Shown here piece after piece: positions 1 to 8,414 of a stretch of 16,514 nt of DNA. Origin of the DNA: an uncultured Clostridia bacterium (GTDB lineage Bacteria > Bacillota > Clostridia > Oscillospirales > Acutalibacteraceae). The position numbers and the translations under genes are program-made. Positions within the stretch are counted from its first letter, which is position 1, and each line of letters starts with the position of its first letter. Below the pieces are notes generated by a model. It searched no databases, had not been told where the DNA came from, and worked only from the letters and a program-made list of their open reading frames with translations. The DNA lies in NCBI GenBank assembly GCA_937888485.1, contig CALAQQ010000192.1, positions 1 to 16,514 of the forward strand, given 5' to 3'.

Positions 1-1342
1 AGAATTCTTCCCACCAGGGTGACTGATAATGGATTGAAGCGGGGTAGTCTCTCTTGGCTTCACCACCCATTGCATACCATGAAAGATGAGGAACTCTGAT
101 TGTTACGCCGAGGCATGCCTGCCAGTCACCGTGAAGCTTGTATCCTCTGAAATCGTAGTTCCAACCCGTAACGCCGTAAAGTTCGGAAAGCATACCTTCT
201 CTGCCGAACTGATGAACGGCGGACTGAGCTTGCTTTGCGGTTGTAAATTCAAAACTTGCACAGAGCATATCAATGCCGGGAAGGTCAAAACCTCTGTATG
301 AACGCATTGCTTCGCCGAGTGCCGCAGTCTGACTGTGAAGAGTGGGTTCTTCCATCATGTGACCGGTAAGTGCTATTCCGTTTTCACGGCACCAATTACC
401 GCAAACATCGGCAAATGCCTGGGAAAATCTTTCGGAAATATGGTCGTGATAGTGATAACGGATAAGGGAAACCTTACCGTCGGGAAGCTCCCAGAAAATT
501 TCGGGAAGATGAGCGATTATGTCTTCACCGTACTGTGCCTTATATGTTTCGGGAATATCGTCTGTCCATGGCATTGCGATATCGTCTTTGTCGGTTGAAT
601 TGTGAAGGAGTGTTTTTCGCGTGAACTGGGGTTCATCGGTGAATATTGCGGGAACAACATTGCCGAAATGTTCGCCGATTGTTTCTTTGTATCTGTCGTG
701 AGTAACCTCAACGAAACGTTTGACAGCTTTGGGGTTAAGGGTGTCAAGATATGTTTGGTTATTATACCAGGGGGAGGGCGCATGGACTTTAAGGTATGCA
801 TACCATTTTGTGCCCTCAGCCTCATCGTTTTCACCGATTTGCTTATATGATTCAAGGAAACCGTTTTCGTCAAGCACAACATCATAGCAGGTAATGAGAC
901 AACCGTCACCGTTTCTGCTGCCTTCCGCACGTGAATCAATGTTTTCGGTTTCTTCATCGTTGCTGTTGCAGGGAACGGTTGTCATGAGCAGACAGCGTGC
1001 ACGGTATTCTTTATCTTTTGTTACAAGACCGCCTGCAGCACCCGAAGGCCATCTGTCCTCGTCATAAAGCCATGCAAGCATATGCTCTTTATCCGCTTTT
1101 TCGGCACAGCACTTGATGAGTGCCATGAATTCATCAGAAAGATAGTTTGTTGACATTCCCGTACGAACATGCATATGGAAACCGCCGAGACCCATTTTCT
1201 TGAAAATATCAATCTGACGGCAAAGTTCTTCTGCCTTAAGGTCGCTGTTCCATGCCCAGAAGGGTGTGCCTCTGTATTCGCAGGTGGGATTTTTGAAAAG
1301 TTCGTCTGTCAGAACGGGAGCTGTGTTCTTTTTGTAAAGCAT
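1..1342 (-). CDS. GH106-like glycoside hydrolase, 3' part beyond window
   Basis: The frame is open on the minus strand from an ATG at 1342 through position 1, giving 447 codons without a stop, so the C-terminus is missing. Translation starts MLYKKNTAPVL and soon reads PFWAWNSDLKAEEL, then GLGGFHMHVRTG and LAWLYDEDRWPSG. I recognise this order from large proteins of the GH106 (alpha-L-rhamnosidase-like, Glyco_hydro_106) type, where the core begins with a PFWxWN strand and an acidic YDExxWPSG segment. Further along are FTDEPQF and GHMMEEPT, acid-bearing segments that could be catalytic. No signal peptide is seen, suggesting intracellular oligosaccharide processing. The ribosome site AAGGAGG (1350-1356) overlaps the stop codon of the phosphoesterase upstream and the gap is only 12 nt, so the two genes are probably co-transcribed and coupled. 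Substrate is not predictable; the family call is from memory of motifs, the reading frame is certain. Confidence 0.72.
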   Translation of the reverse strand, partial: MLYKKNTAPVLTDELFKNPTCEYRGTPFWAWNSDLKAEELCRQIDIFKKMGLGGFHMHVRTGMSTNYLSDEFMALIKCCAEKADKEHMLAWLYDEDRWPSGAAGGLVTKDKEYRARCLLMTTVPCNSNDEETENIDSRAEGSRNGDGCLITCYDVVLDENGFLESYKQIGENDEAEGTKWYAYLKVHAPSPWYNNQTYLDTLNPKAVKRFVEVTHDRYKETIGEHFGNVVPAIFTDEPQFTRKTLLHNSTDKDDIAMPWTDDIPETYKAQYGEDIIAHLPEIFWELPDGKVSLIRYHYHDHISERFSQAFADVCGNWCRENGIALTGHMMEEPTLHSQTAALGEAMRSYRGFDLPGIDMLCASFEFTTAKQAQSAVHQFGREGMLSELYGVTGWNYDFRGYKLHGDWQACLGVTIRVPHLSWYAMGGEAKRDYPASIHYQSPWWEEF

Positions 1343-1354
1343 AAATTTTCCTCC

Positions 1355-2992
1355 TTATGGATGTTTGTAGAGAGGTTTATCCTCGCTTGCAGTGTTCCAG
1401 TTTATATAATTGTTTCTTTTGGCGTGATACCATTCCATTTCAAACATCTTTGCACTGTCATCAACGGGAACGAAAAGCTGATTTCTGACAAAATATGCTT
1501 CTCCGCTCATTTCAACCGTTCCGAGGTCGGTTTTTGCAAGCTTGCTTCCGACAGTGAATGTTGCCCTGTGACCGTAAGCTTCAACAAAGAGTGTTTCGGC
1601 TTCTTTGATAACTTTACCGCCGATGAACTGAATGAGCACTCCGAAAGGTGCATACCATATTCCGTCTTTGAATTCGGGATAAAGCTCTCTGGAAATGAGT
1701 TCAAGCATCTGACCCTTGAATGCCATTTTAGTCCAGTCATATGTCGGTGCGAGTGCATAAGGTGTTATTAAATCTTTGCTTTTATCGATTGTGAAAACGT
1801 CGATTATTCTTCCGTCGTCAAGATATGCCGTTGCAGTAAGAATATTCCCGTCAATTTCAACAAGTGTATACGAACCCATTCTGATTTCCTGAGGATAGAA
1901 GCAGGAATGCCAGATTTTCTGTGCATTTGAATGGTAAATATTACCTCCGCCGTTTCCTACAATATAGTGAACCGTTCCTTCCGAAGGCTTATCGAAAAGC
2001 TCATCGCCTTTTGTGGGGTATGTTCTTGCAAATGAATGCTCATGACCTTCAAAAAGAATATCGAGCCTTCCTTCTTCAATCGGTTTTCTCAGCCACGGAT
2101 ATCCGTCGTTGTTTTGTCCCTCGGGCATAACGGGATAAATCGGGAAATGATATCCGCCGAGTTTCCATGTTTTATCGCTGTTCTGCAAATCATTATATGC
2201 CCAATCCTCAAGAACATCGGGTGCATTGATACCAATAACAATGAAATGAGCGTTGCCGTAGTCAAACGAATAGTTCTCACCCTTGTATCCGTCGGGACCG
2301 TTGTTGGGGTATGCAGGCGCAAACTGAAAATCGAAAAAATCTGCGTGTTCAAGATAGAACTTGCCTGTAGGTTCGGGGAAATAAGTAAGAAAGCCCCTGT
2401 TATCGTGGTTTCCCGTTGTCATCATATAGGGCATACTTTCAATAATACCCTTAAGCCCTTCGAACATACCGTTCCATTGAAGCTCGTTCTGACCGTTGTC
2501 ACAGTTATCGCCTGCAGTGAAAATGAACTTGCATTCGGGATGTCTTTTAAGTGCTCTTTTAAGCATATCGCCTACCATTGAATAATCGGGAAGGTGGCAG
2601 GGGTCGCCCTTCTGATGGTCTGTTATAACAATAAAGCTGAATTTGTCAAGGCTTTCAGGTTCGGTTTCAAACGAATATTCTTCACTTCTGTATTCATCGG
2701 AACCGACGGTATAAACATACTTTGTTCCCGGTTCAAGCCTGTTGAGTCTGACGGAATAATAGTTGCTGATATCAATGTCGGTTTCCTTTGTTTCAAAAAA
2801 CGCATTCTTTTTCTGCCAATCCGTATCGGTTTCTTTTCGGTACATAATATATCCGTTTTCGATGTCGGTGCATGTTCTCCAGATAACCGACATCTCGCTT
2901 TTTGCATCTCCGCAGAAAGCGAGCATTATGTGGTCGGGAAAGGGGGACGAACCTCTTTTGGGTTTATGGAAATTACCGTTTGAATCATACAT
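1355..2992 (-). CDS. Purple-acid-phosphatase-like metallophosphoesterase with C-terminal copper-amine-oxidase-like domain
   Basis: The 545-residue protein starts with an Fn3-like purple acid phosphatase N-domain (about residues 15-112, ending LEPGTKYVYTVG...FETEP). A calcineurin-type phosphoesterase domain follows at about 118-370. Metal-binding motifs are visible in order: D125-x-Q127, GDNCD at 161-165, GNHD at 194-197, H282 in GGYHFPIYP, and GHEH at 316-319. The first motif is DxQ rather than DxH, a variant known in ADPRibase-Mn-type enzymes. Residues ~415-510 resemble a copper amine oxidase N-terminal-like (stalk) domain. No signal peptide or membrane segment is seen, unusual because stalk domains are mostly extracellular. 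The start ATG at 2992 has AGGAG at 3005-3009 and a consensus promoter upstream. It is the first gene of an operon with the GH106-like hydrolase, so a phospho- or sulfo-glycan job is possible, but the substrate is unknown. Confidence 0.85.
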   Translation of the reverse strand: MYDSNGNFHKPKRGSSPFPDHIMLAFCGDAKSEMSVIWRTCTDIENGYIMYRKETDTDWQKKNAFFETKETDIDISNYYSVRLNRLEPGTKYVYTVGSDEYRSEEYSFETEPESLDKFSFIVITDHQKGDPCHLPDYSMVGDMLKRALKRHPECKFIFTAGDNCDNGQNELQWNGMFEGLKGIIESMPYMMTTGNHDNRGFLTYFPEPTGKFYLEHADFFDFQFAPAYPNNGPDGYKGENYSFDYGNAHFIVIGINAPDVLEDWAYNDLQNSDKTWKLGGYHFPIYPVMPEGQNNDGYPWLRKPIEEGRLDILFEGHEHSFARTYPTKGDELFDKPSEGTVHYIVGNGGGNIYHSNAQKIWHSCFYPQEIRMGSYTLVEIDGNILTATAYLDDGRIIDVFTIDKSKDLITPYALAPTYDWTKMAFKGQMLELISRELYPEFKDGIWYAPFGVLIQFIGGKVIKEAETLFVEAYGHRATFTVGSKLAKTDLGTVEMSGEAYFVRNQLFVPVDDSAKMFEMEWYHAKRNNYINWNTASEDKPLYKHP

Positions 2993-3026
2993 AATTATTA
3001 AAATCTCCTAAGCAAACATTAAAAAT

Positions 3027-3055
3027 ATTTTAGTGTTTTGAAATGCGTTTGTCAA
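3027..3055 (-). promoter_or_regulatory. Sigma-A promoter for the phosphoesterase-hydrolase operon
   Basis: Read on the minus strand, TTGACA (3055-3050) and TAAAAT (3032-3027) are separated by 17 bp. They lie about 35 bp upstream of the phosphoesterase start. It is divergent from the promoter at 3094-3122, with 38 bp between the two -35 boxes. Confidence 0.75.
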
Positions 3056-3093
3056 TATTAAACAAATATGATTTTAATAATTACAAAAAACTA

Positions 3094-3122
3094 TTGATTT
3101 TTGCGTTGGATTTGAGTATAAT
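3094..3122 (+). promoter_or_regulatory. Sigma-A promoter for the LRR_5 surface protein
   Basis: TTGATT (3094-3099), a 17-bp spacer and a perfect TATAAT (3117-3122) lie 36 bp before the ATG at 3159. The run AGGGGGG (3146-3152) serves as ribosome binding site. Confidence 0.75.
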
Positions 3123-3158
3123 CTAATCTGTGATATTTTATTATCAGGGGGGTTAACC

Positions 3159-4523
3159 ATGAAAAAAATCACAAAATTAACAAGTGTAATAATTACGGTT
3201 CTGATTGTTTTGTCATGCATATCCGTTTCCTTTGCTTCGGCAGCAGGCGAAGGCTTTACTTTTAATACATCTCTCGGTTATGCAATTCTGACACGCTGTC
3301 AGACATCTGCAATTGGTAAGGTTGATATTCCTTCGTCATATTCAGGTAAGGTTGTTAAGGAAATCAGCGCCAATGCATTTGCCAACTGCGGAGGCATAAC
3401 GGAGGTTGTTATTCCTTCAAGTGTCACAAAGATAGGCAACGGTGCTTTCCAAAGCTGTCTTTCACTTGAAAAAGTAACTTTTGAGGGCTCAACTTGCGAA
3501 ATCGGAAAATCCGCTTTTGTTCATTGCAGTGCCCTTAAAAACATTACGCTTCCCTCATCTCTTAAAACGATTCCCGACGAAGCTTTCAACGATTGCACAT
3601 CTCTTTCTTCAATAGATATTCCTTCAACCGTTGAGCTTATCGGAACAGAAGCTTTTAAAATGTGCACAAAGCTCAATCAGATAAATATTCCTGCAAGTGT
3701 TAAGACAATCAGAAAGAATGCGTTCATCGGATGTGCTTCGGTTAAAGCGTTTGAGGTTGCATCGGGCAATAATGTTTACAGCGATGTTAACGGTGTACTC
3801 TACGGTCCTTTCGAAAGCTCATACGACCCGAATGCTTCTTCGGCAAATTTGGACAAAACACTTATACAGTATCCCAACGGAATGTCCTCTGCATCATTCA
3901 GCGTTCCTTCCGATGTAAAGAGAATAGCGGATTACGCATTCGGCGAAAACACAAAGCTCACAAAGATTACTCTTCCCGGCGGACTCATAACAATTGAAGC
4001 ATATGCTTTTTATATGTGCAGCAATCTTTCCGACATAAACATTCCCTCAAATGTTACATTTATCGGTTCTCAGGCGTTCGGAAGATGCGATTCACTCAAA
4101 AAAATTACAATACCCGCTTCTGTTACAGATTTTGAAAGTGCATTTTATGATTCAGGTCTTACCGAAGCTGTTCTTGAAAACGGTTTAAAATCAATCAGTA
4201 CAAGAGCGTTTGAAAACTGTTCAGAACTCAAGAATATAACTATTCCGGACAGCGTTGAAACCATTGATATGGGCGCATTCTATAATTGCACATCGCTTGG
4301 TGAAACAGAAATTCCCTCGAGTGTAACAACAATCGGAACAAGAGCATTTGACGGTTGTAATTCGCTTTCAATCATTGCCGAAGAAGGCTCTGCAGCTTAT
4401 GAATATGCTGAATCAAACGGAATAACAGTCACACTCAAAGAACCTGAAGAACTTTCATTTTTCCAGAAAATCATAAATGCGATTAAAGCTTTTTTTGAAA
4501 TGATTTTATCAATTTTTATGTAA
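3159..4523 (+). CDS. Secreted BspA-type leucine-rich-repeat (LRR_5) protein
   Basis: This 454-residue protein has a signal peptide (MKKI, a hydrophobic stretch to about residue 26, probable cleavage near SFASAA). It then has about a dozen LRR_5/BspA repeats with the pattern IPSSVTxIGxxAFxxCxSL spanning residues ~45-420. A typical BspA interruption sits near 205-240, where the chain reads VNGVLYG and LIQYPNG. Such proteins are surface or secreted adhesion/recognition modules of gut Firmicutes and Bacteroidetes. The last ~22 residues (starting LSFFQKIINAIKAFFEM) form a strongly hydrophobic, amphipathic tail ending at IFM, with no LPXTG motif, which may tether the protein to membrane or wall. 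The gene has its own promoter and no clear terminator before the TRAP operon promoter. Ligand unknown. Confidence 0.88.
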   Translation: MKKITKLTSVIITVLIVLSCISVSFASAAGEGFTFNTSLGYAILTRCQTSAIGKVDIPSSYSGKVVKEISANAFANCGGITEVVIPSSVTKIGNGAFQSCLSLEKVTFEGSTCEIGKSAFVHCSALKNITLPSSLKTIPDEAFNDCTSLSSIDIPSTVELIGTEAFKMCTKLNQINIPASVKTIRKNAFIGCASVKAFEVASGNNVYSDVNGVLYGPFESSYDPNASSANLDKTLIQYPNGMSSASFSVPSDVKRIADYAFGENTKLTKITLPGGLITIEAYAFYMCSNLSDINIPSNVTFIGSQAFGRCDSLKKITIPASVTDFESAFYDSGLTEAVLENGLKSISTRAFENCSELKNITIPDSVETIDMGAFYNCTSLGETEIPSSVTTIGTRAFDGCNSLSIIAEEGSAAYEYAESNGITVTLKEPEELSFFQKIINAIKAFFEMILSIFM

Positions 4524-4537
4524 TTTATGCAAAGTTC

Positions 4538-4566
4538 TTGCAATAATTTGCAGAATAGTGTATAAT
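4538..4566 (+). promoter_or_regulatory. Sigma-A promoter of the TAXI-TRAP operon
   Basis: TTGCAA (4538-4543), a 17-bp spacer and perfect TATAAT (4561-4566) precede the lipoprotein gene. The ~60-nt leader can form a small stem-loop (ATTTCC 4580-4585 with GGAAAT 4608-4613, and inside it CCG/CGG around TTTTA). AGGAGG at 4621-4626 is the ribosome site. Confidence 0.72.
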
Positions 4567-4632
4567 CATGTGGTAATTGATTTCCGCTGCCGTTTTACGG
4601 AGTTTAAGGAAATTAAAAATAGGAGGTAAATT

Positions 4633-5586
4633 ATGAAGAAAAAATTAGCTATCGTTATCTCGCTCGTTCTTGTTTTCGCAACTCTCTTTATGACAGCTTG
4701 CGGTGATCAGGCGCTCAGCATCAATGTTGGCACAGGCGGCTCAACAGGTACATATTACGGTTTCTGCAATGTTATTGCTACAACATTGAAAGAAAAAACC
4801 GGCATGAACCTCACAATCCAGTCATCAGGTGCATCAAAGGCTAACATCCTTGATATCAATGACGGTATCGTTGATATGGCTATCGTTCAGAACGACGTTA
4901 TGGACTATGCTTACAACGGCACATCACTTTTCGCTGATGTCGGCGCAATCACAACATTCTCAACTCTCGGCGCAGCATATGCAGAAGTTTGCCAGATCGT
5001 TGCAAGAGCAGATTCAGGTATCAAGACAGTTGCTGACCTCAAGGGCAAGAAAGTTTCAGTAGGCGACAGCGGCAGCGGTGTTGAATTCAACGCTCAGCAG
5101 ATTCTCGGTGCATATGATATCGCTTTCGAAGATATCGACAAGCAGAACCTTTCCTTCCAGGCATCAGCAGATGCTCTCAAGGATGGTAAGATTGATGCTT
5201 TCTTCTGCACAGCAGGTGCACCTACAGTTGCTATCACTGACCTTTCAACAACAACAGGTATCGTTCTTGTTGAAATCGATGCAGAACACCTTGCAAAGCT
5301 TCAGGCTGAATACGGCTTCTATGCAGAATACGTTGTTCCCGCAGGAACATACAACGGTGTTGACGCTGATGCAAAGACAGTTGCAGTTAAGGCAACTTTC
5401 ATCGTAAGCAACGACCTCGATGAAGAAACTGTTTATCAGCTTACAAAGGCTATCTATGAAAATAAGGACGAATATTCACATGATAAGGCTTCCGAAATGA
5501 GTCTTGAATATGCTGTTTCCAGCATTTCCGTTCCTTTCCATCCCGGTGCAGAAAGATACTTTAAAGAGGTTGGCGCTATCAGCTGA
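4633..5586 (+). CDS. TAXI-family TRAP transporter solute-binding lipoprotein
   Basis: This is a 317-residue extracytoplasmic binding protein. It has a lipoprotein signal peptide with lipobox FMTAC (Cys23), so it is probably anchored to the outer face of the membrane. The mature chain begins with the TAXI hallmark INVGTGGSTGTYYGF, followed by VDMAIVQNDVMDYAYNG and VADLKGKKVSVGDSGSG, all typical of TAXI (TRAP-associated extracytoplasmic immunogenic) proteins. It would capture a small anionic solute and deliver it to the fused permease two genes downstream. Known TAXI ligands include glutamate-like acids, but this ligand cannot be read from sequence. It is the first gene of the operon, with an optimal AGGAGG site. 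Its stop overlaps the next start by one base (TGATG). Confidence 0.93.
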   Translation: MKKKLAIVISLVLVFATLFMTACGDQALSINVGTGGSTGTYYGFCNVIATTLKEKTGMNLTIQSSGASKANILDINDGIVDMAIVQNDVMDYAYNGTSLFADVGAITTFSTLGAAYAEVCQIVARADSGIKTVADLKGKKVSVGDSGSGVEFNAQQILGAYDIAFEDIDKQNLSFQASADALKDGKIDAFFCTAGAPTVAITDLSTTTGIVLVEIDAEHLAKLQAEYGFYAEYVVPAGTYNGVDADAKTVAVKATFIVSNDLDEETVYQLTKAIYENKDEYSHDKASEMSLEYAVSSISVPFHPGAERYFKEVGAIS

Positions 5587-6113
5587 TGAGCTGTAAGCAT
5601 CGTTCCGGCTTCAAAAAAAGGTTAATCGAAGCAGCCGTTTTAATGATAATCATTACAGCGGCTGCTTTCGCTATAAACTGTCTGACGGCAGAATATCTGG
5701 TTTTATATGATTCTGATTCCGGGGTCAGGTATATAACCGAGAAAGCCGAAGACGGCATTATGTTTTCGGTTGAATTTATTCATTCGGTGAATCAGACCCC
5801 CGTAAAAGATACTTATATAATTGAAAACGGCGAAATCTGTGCGTATTCCACAGTATACCGCTCTTTCGGTGCAGGTGTTCAGACTGCGCTTGAAGGAAAT
5901 CAGAAAATGACTTATGATGAAGAGGGGAATATGGTAATAACGGGTTTTGATATAACCTATGACCCCCTCAGATATATTGTCGGTACTGTTTCCGACCATA
6001 TTCTTACTTTTAAAGGCGAGGAAATCAGTCTTCGTGATATGTGCGGCAGAAATGCAAAAGTTGTTTTTGAAATTGCCCCGCTTTATGAAATTCTGACGAA
6101 AGGAATAATGTGA
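5586..6113 (+). CDS. DUF1850 protein of TAXI-TRAP operon
   Basis: The protein has 175 residues, with one N-terminal membrane helix (about residues 14-33) and a small extracytoplasmic domain. The segment FIHSVNQTPVKDTY (about 60-73) followed by YRSFGAGVQ matches the DUF1850 signature (HSVxxTPVxE ... SFGAG), which is found beside TAXI-TRAP permeases in many bacteria. Its role is unknown; an accessory part of the transporter is the natural inference. Translation is coupled: the ATG at 5586 shares one base with the stop of the binding protein and has only a distant GAGG upstream. Its own end overlaps or abuts the permease start. Confidence 0.88.
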   Translation: MSCKHRSGFKKRLIEAAVLMIIITAAAFAINCLTAEYLVLYDSDSGVRYITEKAEDGIMFSVEFIHSVNQTPVKDTYIIENGEICAYSTVYRSFGAGVQTALEGNQKMTYDEEGNMVITGFDITYDPLRYIVGTVSDHILTFKGEEISLRDMCGRNAKVVFEIAPLYEILTKGIM

Positions 6114-6115
6114 TT

Positions 6116-8104
6116 ATGTCAGATGTGAACACAAAGCCCATTGGCATGCAGGCTGATGAGGAAGAAATTGACGTTGACAAACTCATGGCGGAGTTTGATA
6201 AAGAATCCAACACCCGCCATTTTTCAGGAATATTTCAAAAGATAATCAAGATTGCCATGGTTCTCTTTTCTCTTTATGTGATGTTCGACGGTTGGACCGG
6301 AACAATGGAAGAAAGACAGAAAATGGCATGGTTTATAGGTGTAATCGTCTTCATGGCGTTTATAATCTATCCCGTAAGAAAGAAAGAAAAGAAAAGAATT
6401 AACCATGTACCGTTCTACGATTACATATTTGCCGTTGTCGGTGCAGGCTCGTTCTTTTATTATGCTATAAACTGTCAGGCTATTGTTGACAGAGCATCAA
6501 GAATCAATGAACTTGATATTGCCGTCGCAATTATCGGTACGATTCTGCTCTTTGAAGCGTGCCGAAGAGTTGTAGGTCTGCCTATTGTCTGCGTTTCTGC
6601 GGCGTTTATCGCATATGCGTTTGTTGTGGTTACACGCAGTCCTTTGAGAGTTATCATGTATAAACTCTTCTATACAACAGAAGGTATTGCAGGCACACCT
6701 CTTAATGTTTGTGCATCATTCATTGTTCTCTTTATCATTTTTGCATCCTTCCTTGAACAGTCGGGTATCGGCGCGTTCTTTGTTGACCTTGCAAACTCAA
6801 TTGCAGGTAAGGCAACAGGCGGTCCCGCAAAGGTTGCTGTTATTTCCAGCGCAATGGAAGGCATGTATTCGGGTTCATCCGTTGCAAACACCGTAGGCAG
6901 CGGATCTGTTACAATTCCCACAATGAAGCGTTGCGGCTATAAGCCTGAATTTGCAGCGGCTGTAGAAGCTGCGGCATCAACCGGCGGTCAGATTATGCCT
7001 CCCATTATGGGTGCAGCTGCATTCCTTATGACCGAATATACAGGTATGCCATACTCACAGATAGCCATTGCAGCTATTCTTCCTGCAGTTCTTTATTTCA
7101 CAGGCATCTTCATGATGATCCATTTTGAAGCAAAGAAGCTTGGTCTCAAAGGTCTTCCCAAGGAATCAATTCCCAATTTCTTCAAGCTCGTTTTGACAAA
7201 GGGTTATCTTCTTCTTCCTGTTGTAACCCTTGTTATAGCAATGAATTATTATTCGCCTGCAAAGTCAGCTATCATCGCTATTCTTGCAGCAATCGCTGTA
7301 AAGCTTGTTGAAGGCATTGTTAAATCAATTGTTCACAAGAAATTTGAATTTGATTTTTCACTTTATATTCAGTCACTCGCAAACGGAACAAAGAATGCAA
7401 TCGGTGTTGCACTTGCCTGTGCAGTTGCAGGCTGTATTTCAGCTATGGTTCAGCAGACAGGTCTTGCAAATGTTCTTTCTGCTCTTGTTCAGTCTGCAGC
7501 AGGAATCCATCCGATTTTTGCTCTCGCAATTACAATGATAATGTGTATAGTTCTCGGTATGGGTGTTCCCACAACCGCAAACTATGTTATCATGGCGTCC
7601 ATGGTTGCTCCCATTCTTATGAGAAGCCTGAGCATTCCGGTTCTTGCAGCTCACATGTTTGTTTTCTATTTTGGTATTGTTGCCGATATCACACCTCCCG
7701 TTGCACTTGCGGCATATGCAGGTTCGGCAATTGCAAAATCGAATCCCATGAAAACGGGTGTTATCGCAACAAGACTTGCAATCACCGCTTTTATCGTTCC
7801 TTATATTTTTGCGTTCAGCCCTGAAATGCTTATCATTGGTTCAGACAAACCCTGGTATGATATAGTTCTTCTTGTTATAACAGCACTTTGTGGAATTTAT
7901 ATTATCTCCGCAGGTATGGAAGGATATATGTATAAGAAAATGCCGATATGGGAAAGACTTATGTCAATCGCAGGCGGTTTGCTTATGATTATTCCCGGCT
8001 GGGAAACCGACGTTGCTGGTATTGCTATCATGATTATTGTTATTCTTCTTCAGAAAATCGGAGAAAAGAAGGAAAAGAACAAATCAGCTGAAAAAGCGGC
8101 GTAA
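6116..8104 (+). CDS. TRAP transporter permease, fused small and large subunits (TAXI type)
   Basis: This ~662-residue polytopic membrane protein has an acidic cytosolic N-terminus (about 40 residues), a short DctQ-like group of helices, and a DctM-like domain. Signature segments include EGMYSGSSVANTVGSGS, AAASTGGQIMPPIMGAAAF, GMGVPTTANYVI and VADITPPVALAAYAGSAIA, typical of the TRAP '4TM/12TM fusion' family. It uses a cation gradient for solute uptake with the lipoprotein encoded at 4633-5586. Two starts are possible: GTG at 6110 (overlapping the upstream stop by 4 nt, 5 nt after AAAGGA) or ATG at 6116 (11 nt after it). I chose ATG. The gene ends 7 bp before the direct-repeat terminator at 8111-8149, which closes the operon. 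Confidence 0.93.
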   Translation: MSDVNTKPIGMQADEEEIDVDKLMAEFDKESNTRHFSGIFQKIIKIAMVLFSLYVMFDGWTGTMEERQKMAWFIGVIVFMAFIIYPVRKKEKKRINHVPFYDYIFAVVGAGSFFYYAINCQAIVDRASRINELDIAVAIIGTILLFEACRRVVGLPIVCVSAAFIAYAFVVVTRSPLRVIMYKLFYTTEGIAGTPLNVCASFIVLFIIFASFLEQSGIGAFFVDLANSIAGKATGGPAKVAVISSAMEGMYSGSSVANTVGSGSVTIPTMKRCGYKPEFAAAVEAAASTGGQIMPPIMGAAAFLMTEYTGMPYSQIAIAAILPAVLYFTGIFMMIHFEAKKLGLKGLPKESIPNFFKLVLTKGYLLLPVVTLVIAMNYYSPAKSAIIAILAAIAVKLVEGIVKSIVHKKFEFDFSLYIQSLANGTKNAIGVALACAVAGCISAMVQQTGLANVLSALVQSAAGIHPIFALAITMIMCIVLGMGVPTTANYVIMASMVAPILMRSLSIPVLAAHMFVFYFGIVADITPPVALAAYAGSAIAKSNPMKTGVIATRLAITAFIVPYIFAFSPEMLIIGSDKPWYDIVLLVITALCGIYIISAGMEGYMYKKMPIWERLMSIAGGLLMIIPGWETDVAGIAIMIIVILLQKIGEKKEKNKSAEKAA

Positions 8105-8110
8105 ATAACA

Positions 8111-8149
8111 AAAATAACCACCGAGGTCATCAGACTTCGGTGGTTTTAA
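8111..8149. repeat. 39-bp direct repeat, left copy
   Basis: This copy is identical over 39 bases to 10462-10500, including the 4-base loop of the enclosed hairpin; the flanks differ on both sides. The two copies bracket the XRE-peptide-ABC cassette and are read here as left and right junctions of an insertion. In the right copy the sequence is the 3' end of trmD, so this copy would be the displaced partner. Confidence 0.9.
8116..8147. terminator. Bidirectional intrinsic terminator, TRAP operon / XRE gene
   Basis: Arms 8116-8128 and 8133-8145 form a 13-bp stem (one G-U) with loop ATCA. TTTT follows on the plus strand and a longer U-rich tract (from the A-run at 8110-8114) on the minus strand. 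It lies between the convergent permease and XRE genes and should stop transcription from both. Confidence 0.85.
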
Positions 8150-8154
8150 AATTG

Positions 8155-8367
8155 TTAGGGATATCTTTCTTTTTGGTCTGTTTGTCCAAGCAGATAATCA
8201 ATGCTTGTATTATAAAGATTAGATAATTTAATCAGAACGGATGTTGGTAAATCATTTTCACCGGTTTCATATTTGGAATATCCGGTTTGTGACATACCAA
8301 GTATTTTTGCGACTTGTGTTTGGTTCATATCGTTATCTTCCCGAAGGTCACGTATTCTTCTATACAT
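8155..8367 (-). CDS. XRE-family (Cro/CI-type) transcriptional regulator
   Basis: This 70-residue single-domain repressor is essentially all HTH_3. Helices around MNQTQVAKILGMSQTGYSKYE (about residues 14-34) form the helix-turn-helix, and VLIKLSNLYNTSIDYLLG (about 44-61) is the conserved tail of the fold. No separate sensing domain is present. The start ATG at 8367 has GGAGGTG at 8375-8381. It is divergent from the small-peptide gene. The intergenic DNA holds two 19-bp palindromes, one across the likely -10 region of its own promoter and one between the -35 and -10 of the peptide promoter, so it probably represses both directions. Its end lies 6 bp from the left terminator. The trigger for derepression is unknown. 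Confidence 0.92.
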   Translation of the reverse strand: MYRRIRDLREDNDMNQTQVAKILGMSQTGYSKYETGENDLPTSVLIKLSNLYNTSIDYLLGQTDQKERYP

Positions 8368-8387
8368 AGACGAACACCTCCGAGGAA

Positions 8388-8398
8388 ATTATATTATA
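8388..8398 (-). promoter_or_regulatory. Probable -10 region of the XRE gene
   Basis: Two overlapping TATAAT boxes can be read on the minus strand (8393-8388 and 8398-8393), about 20-30 bp upstream of the XRE start. No good -35 hexamer is seen at 16-18 bp, and the upstream side is occupied by the palindromes, so the promoter may be weak or autoregulated. Confidence 0.45.
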
Positions 8399-8414
8399 AC
8401 CTGAAATAGGGTAT
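8396..8414. promoter_or_regulatory. Operator O1, imperfect palindrome
   Basis: ATAACCT-N5-AGGGTAT is an inverted repeat matching at six of seven arm positions. Its centre is 25 bp from that of the perfect palindrome at 8421-8439. It overlaps the likely XRE -10 region and touches the -35 of the peptide promoter. Confidence 0.6.

Noticed and set aside
517..957. 146-codon minus-strand open frame
   Set aside because: It is an out-of-frame shadow inside the GH106-like gene, whose frame is continuous from 1342 to 1 with recognisable motifs; this one has no family features or ribosome site.
1169..1771. 200-codon plus-strand open frame
   Set aside because: It lies antisense across the end of the phosphoesterase and the start of the hydrolase genes, both well supported; its composition is typical of an antisense shadow.
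2036..2581. 181-codon plus-strand open frame
   Set aside because: It is antisense to the phosphoesterase domain, where the metal motifs fix the minus-strand frame.
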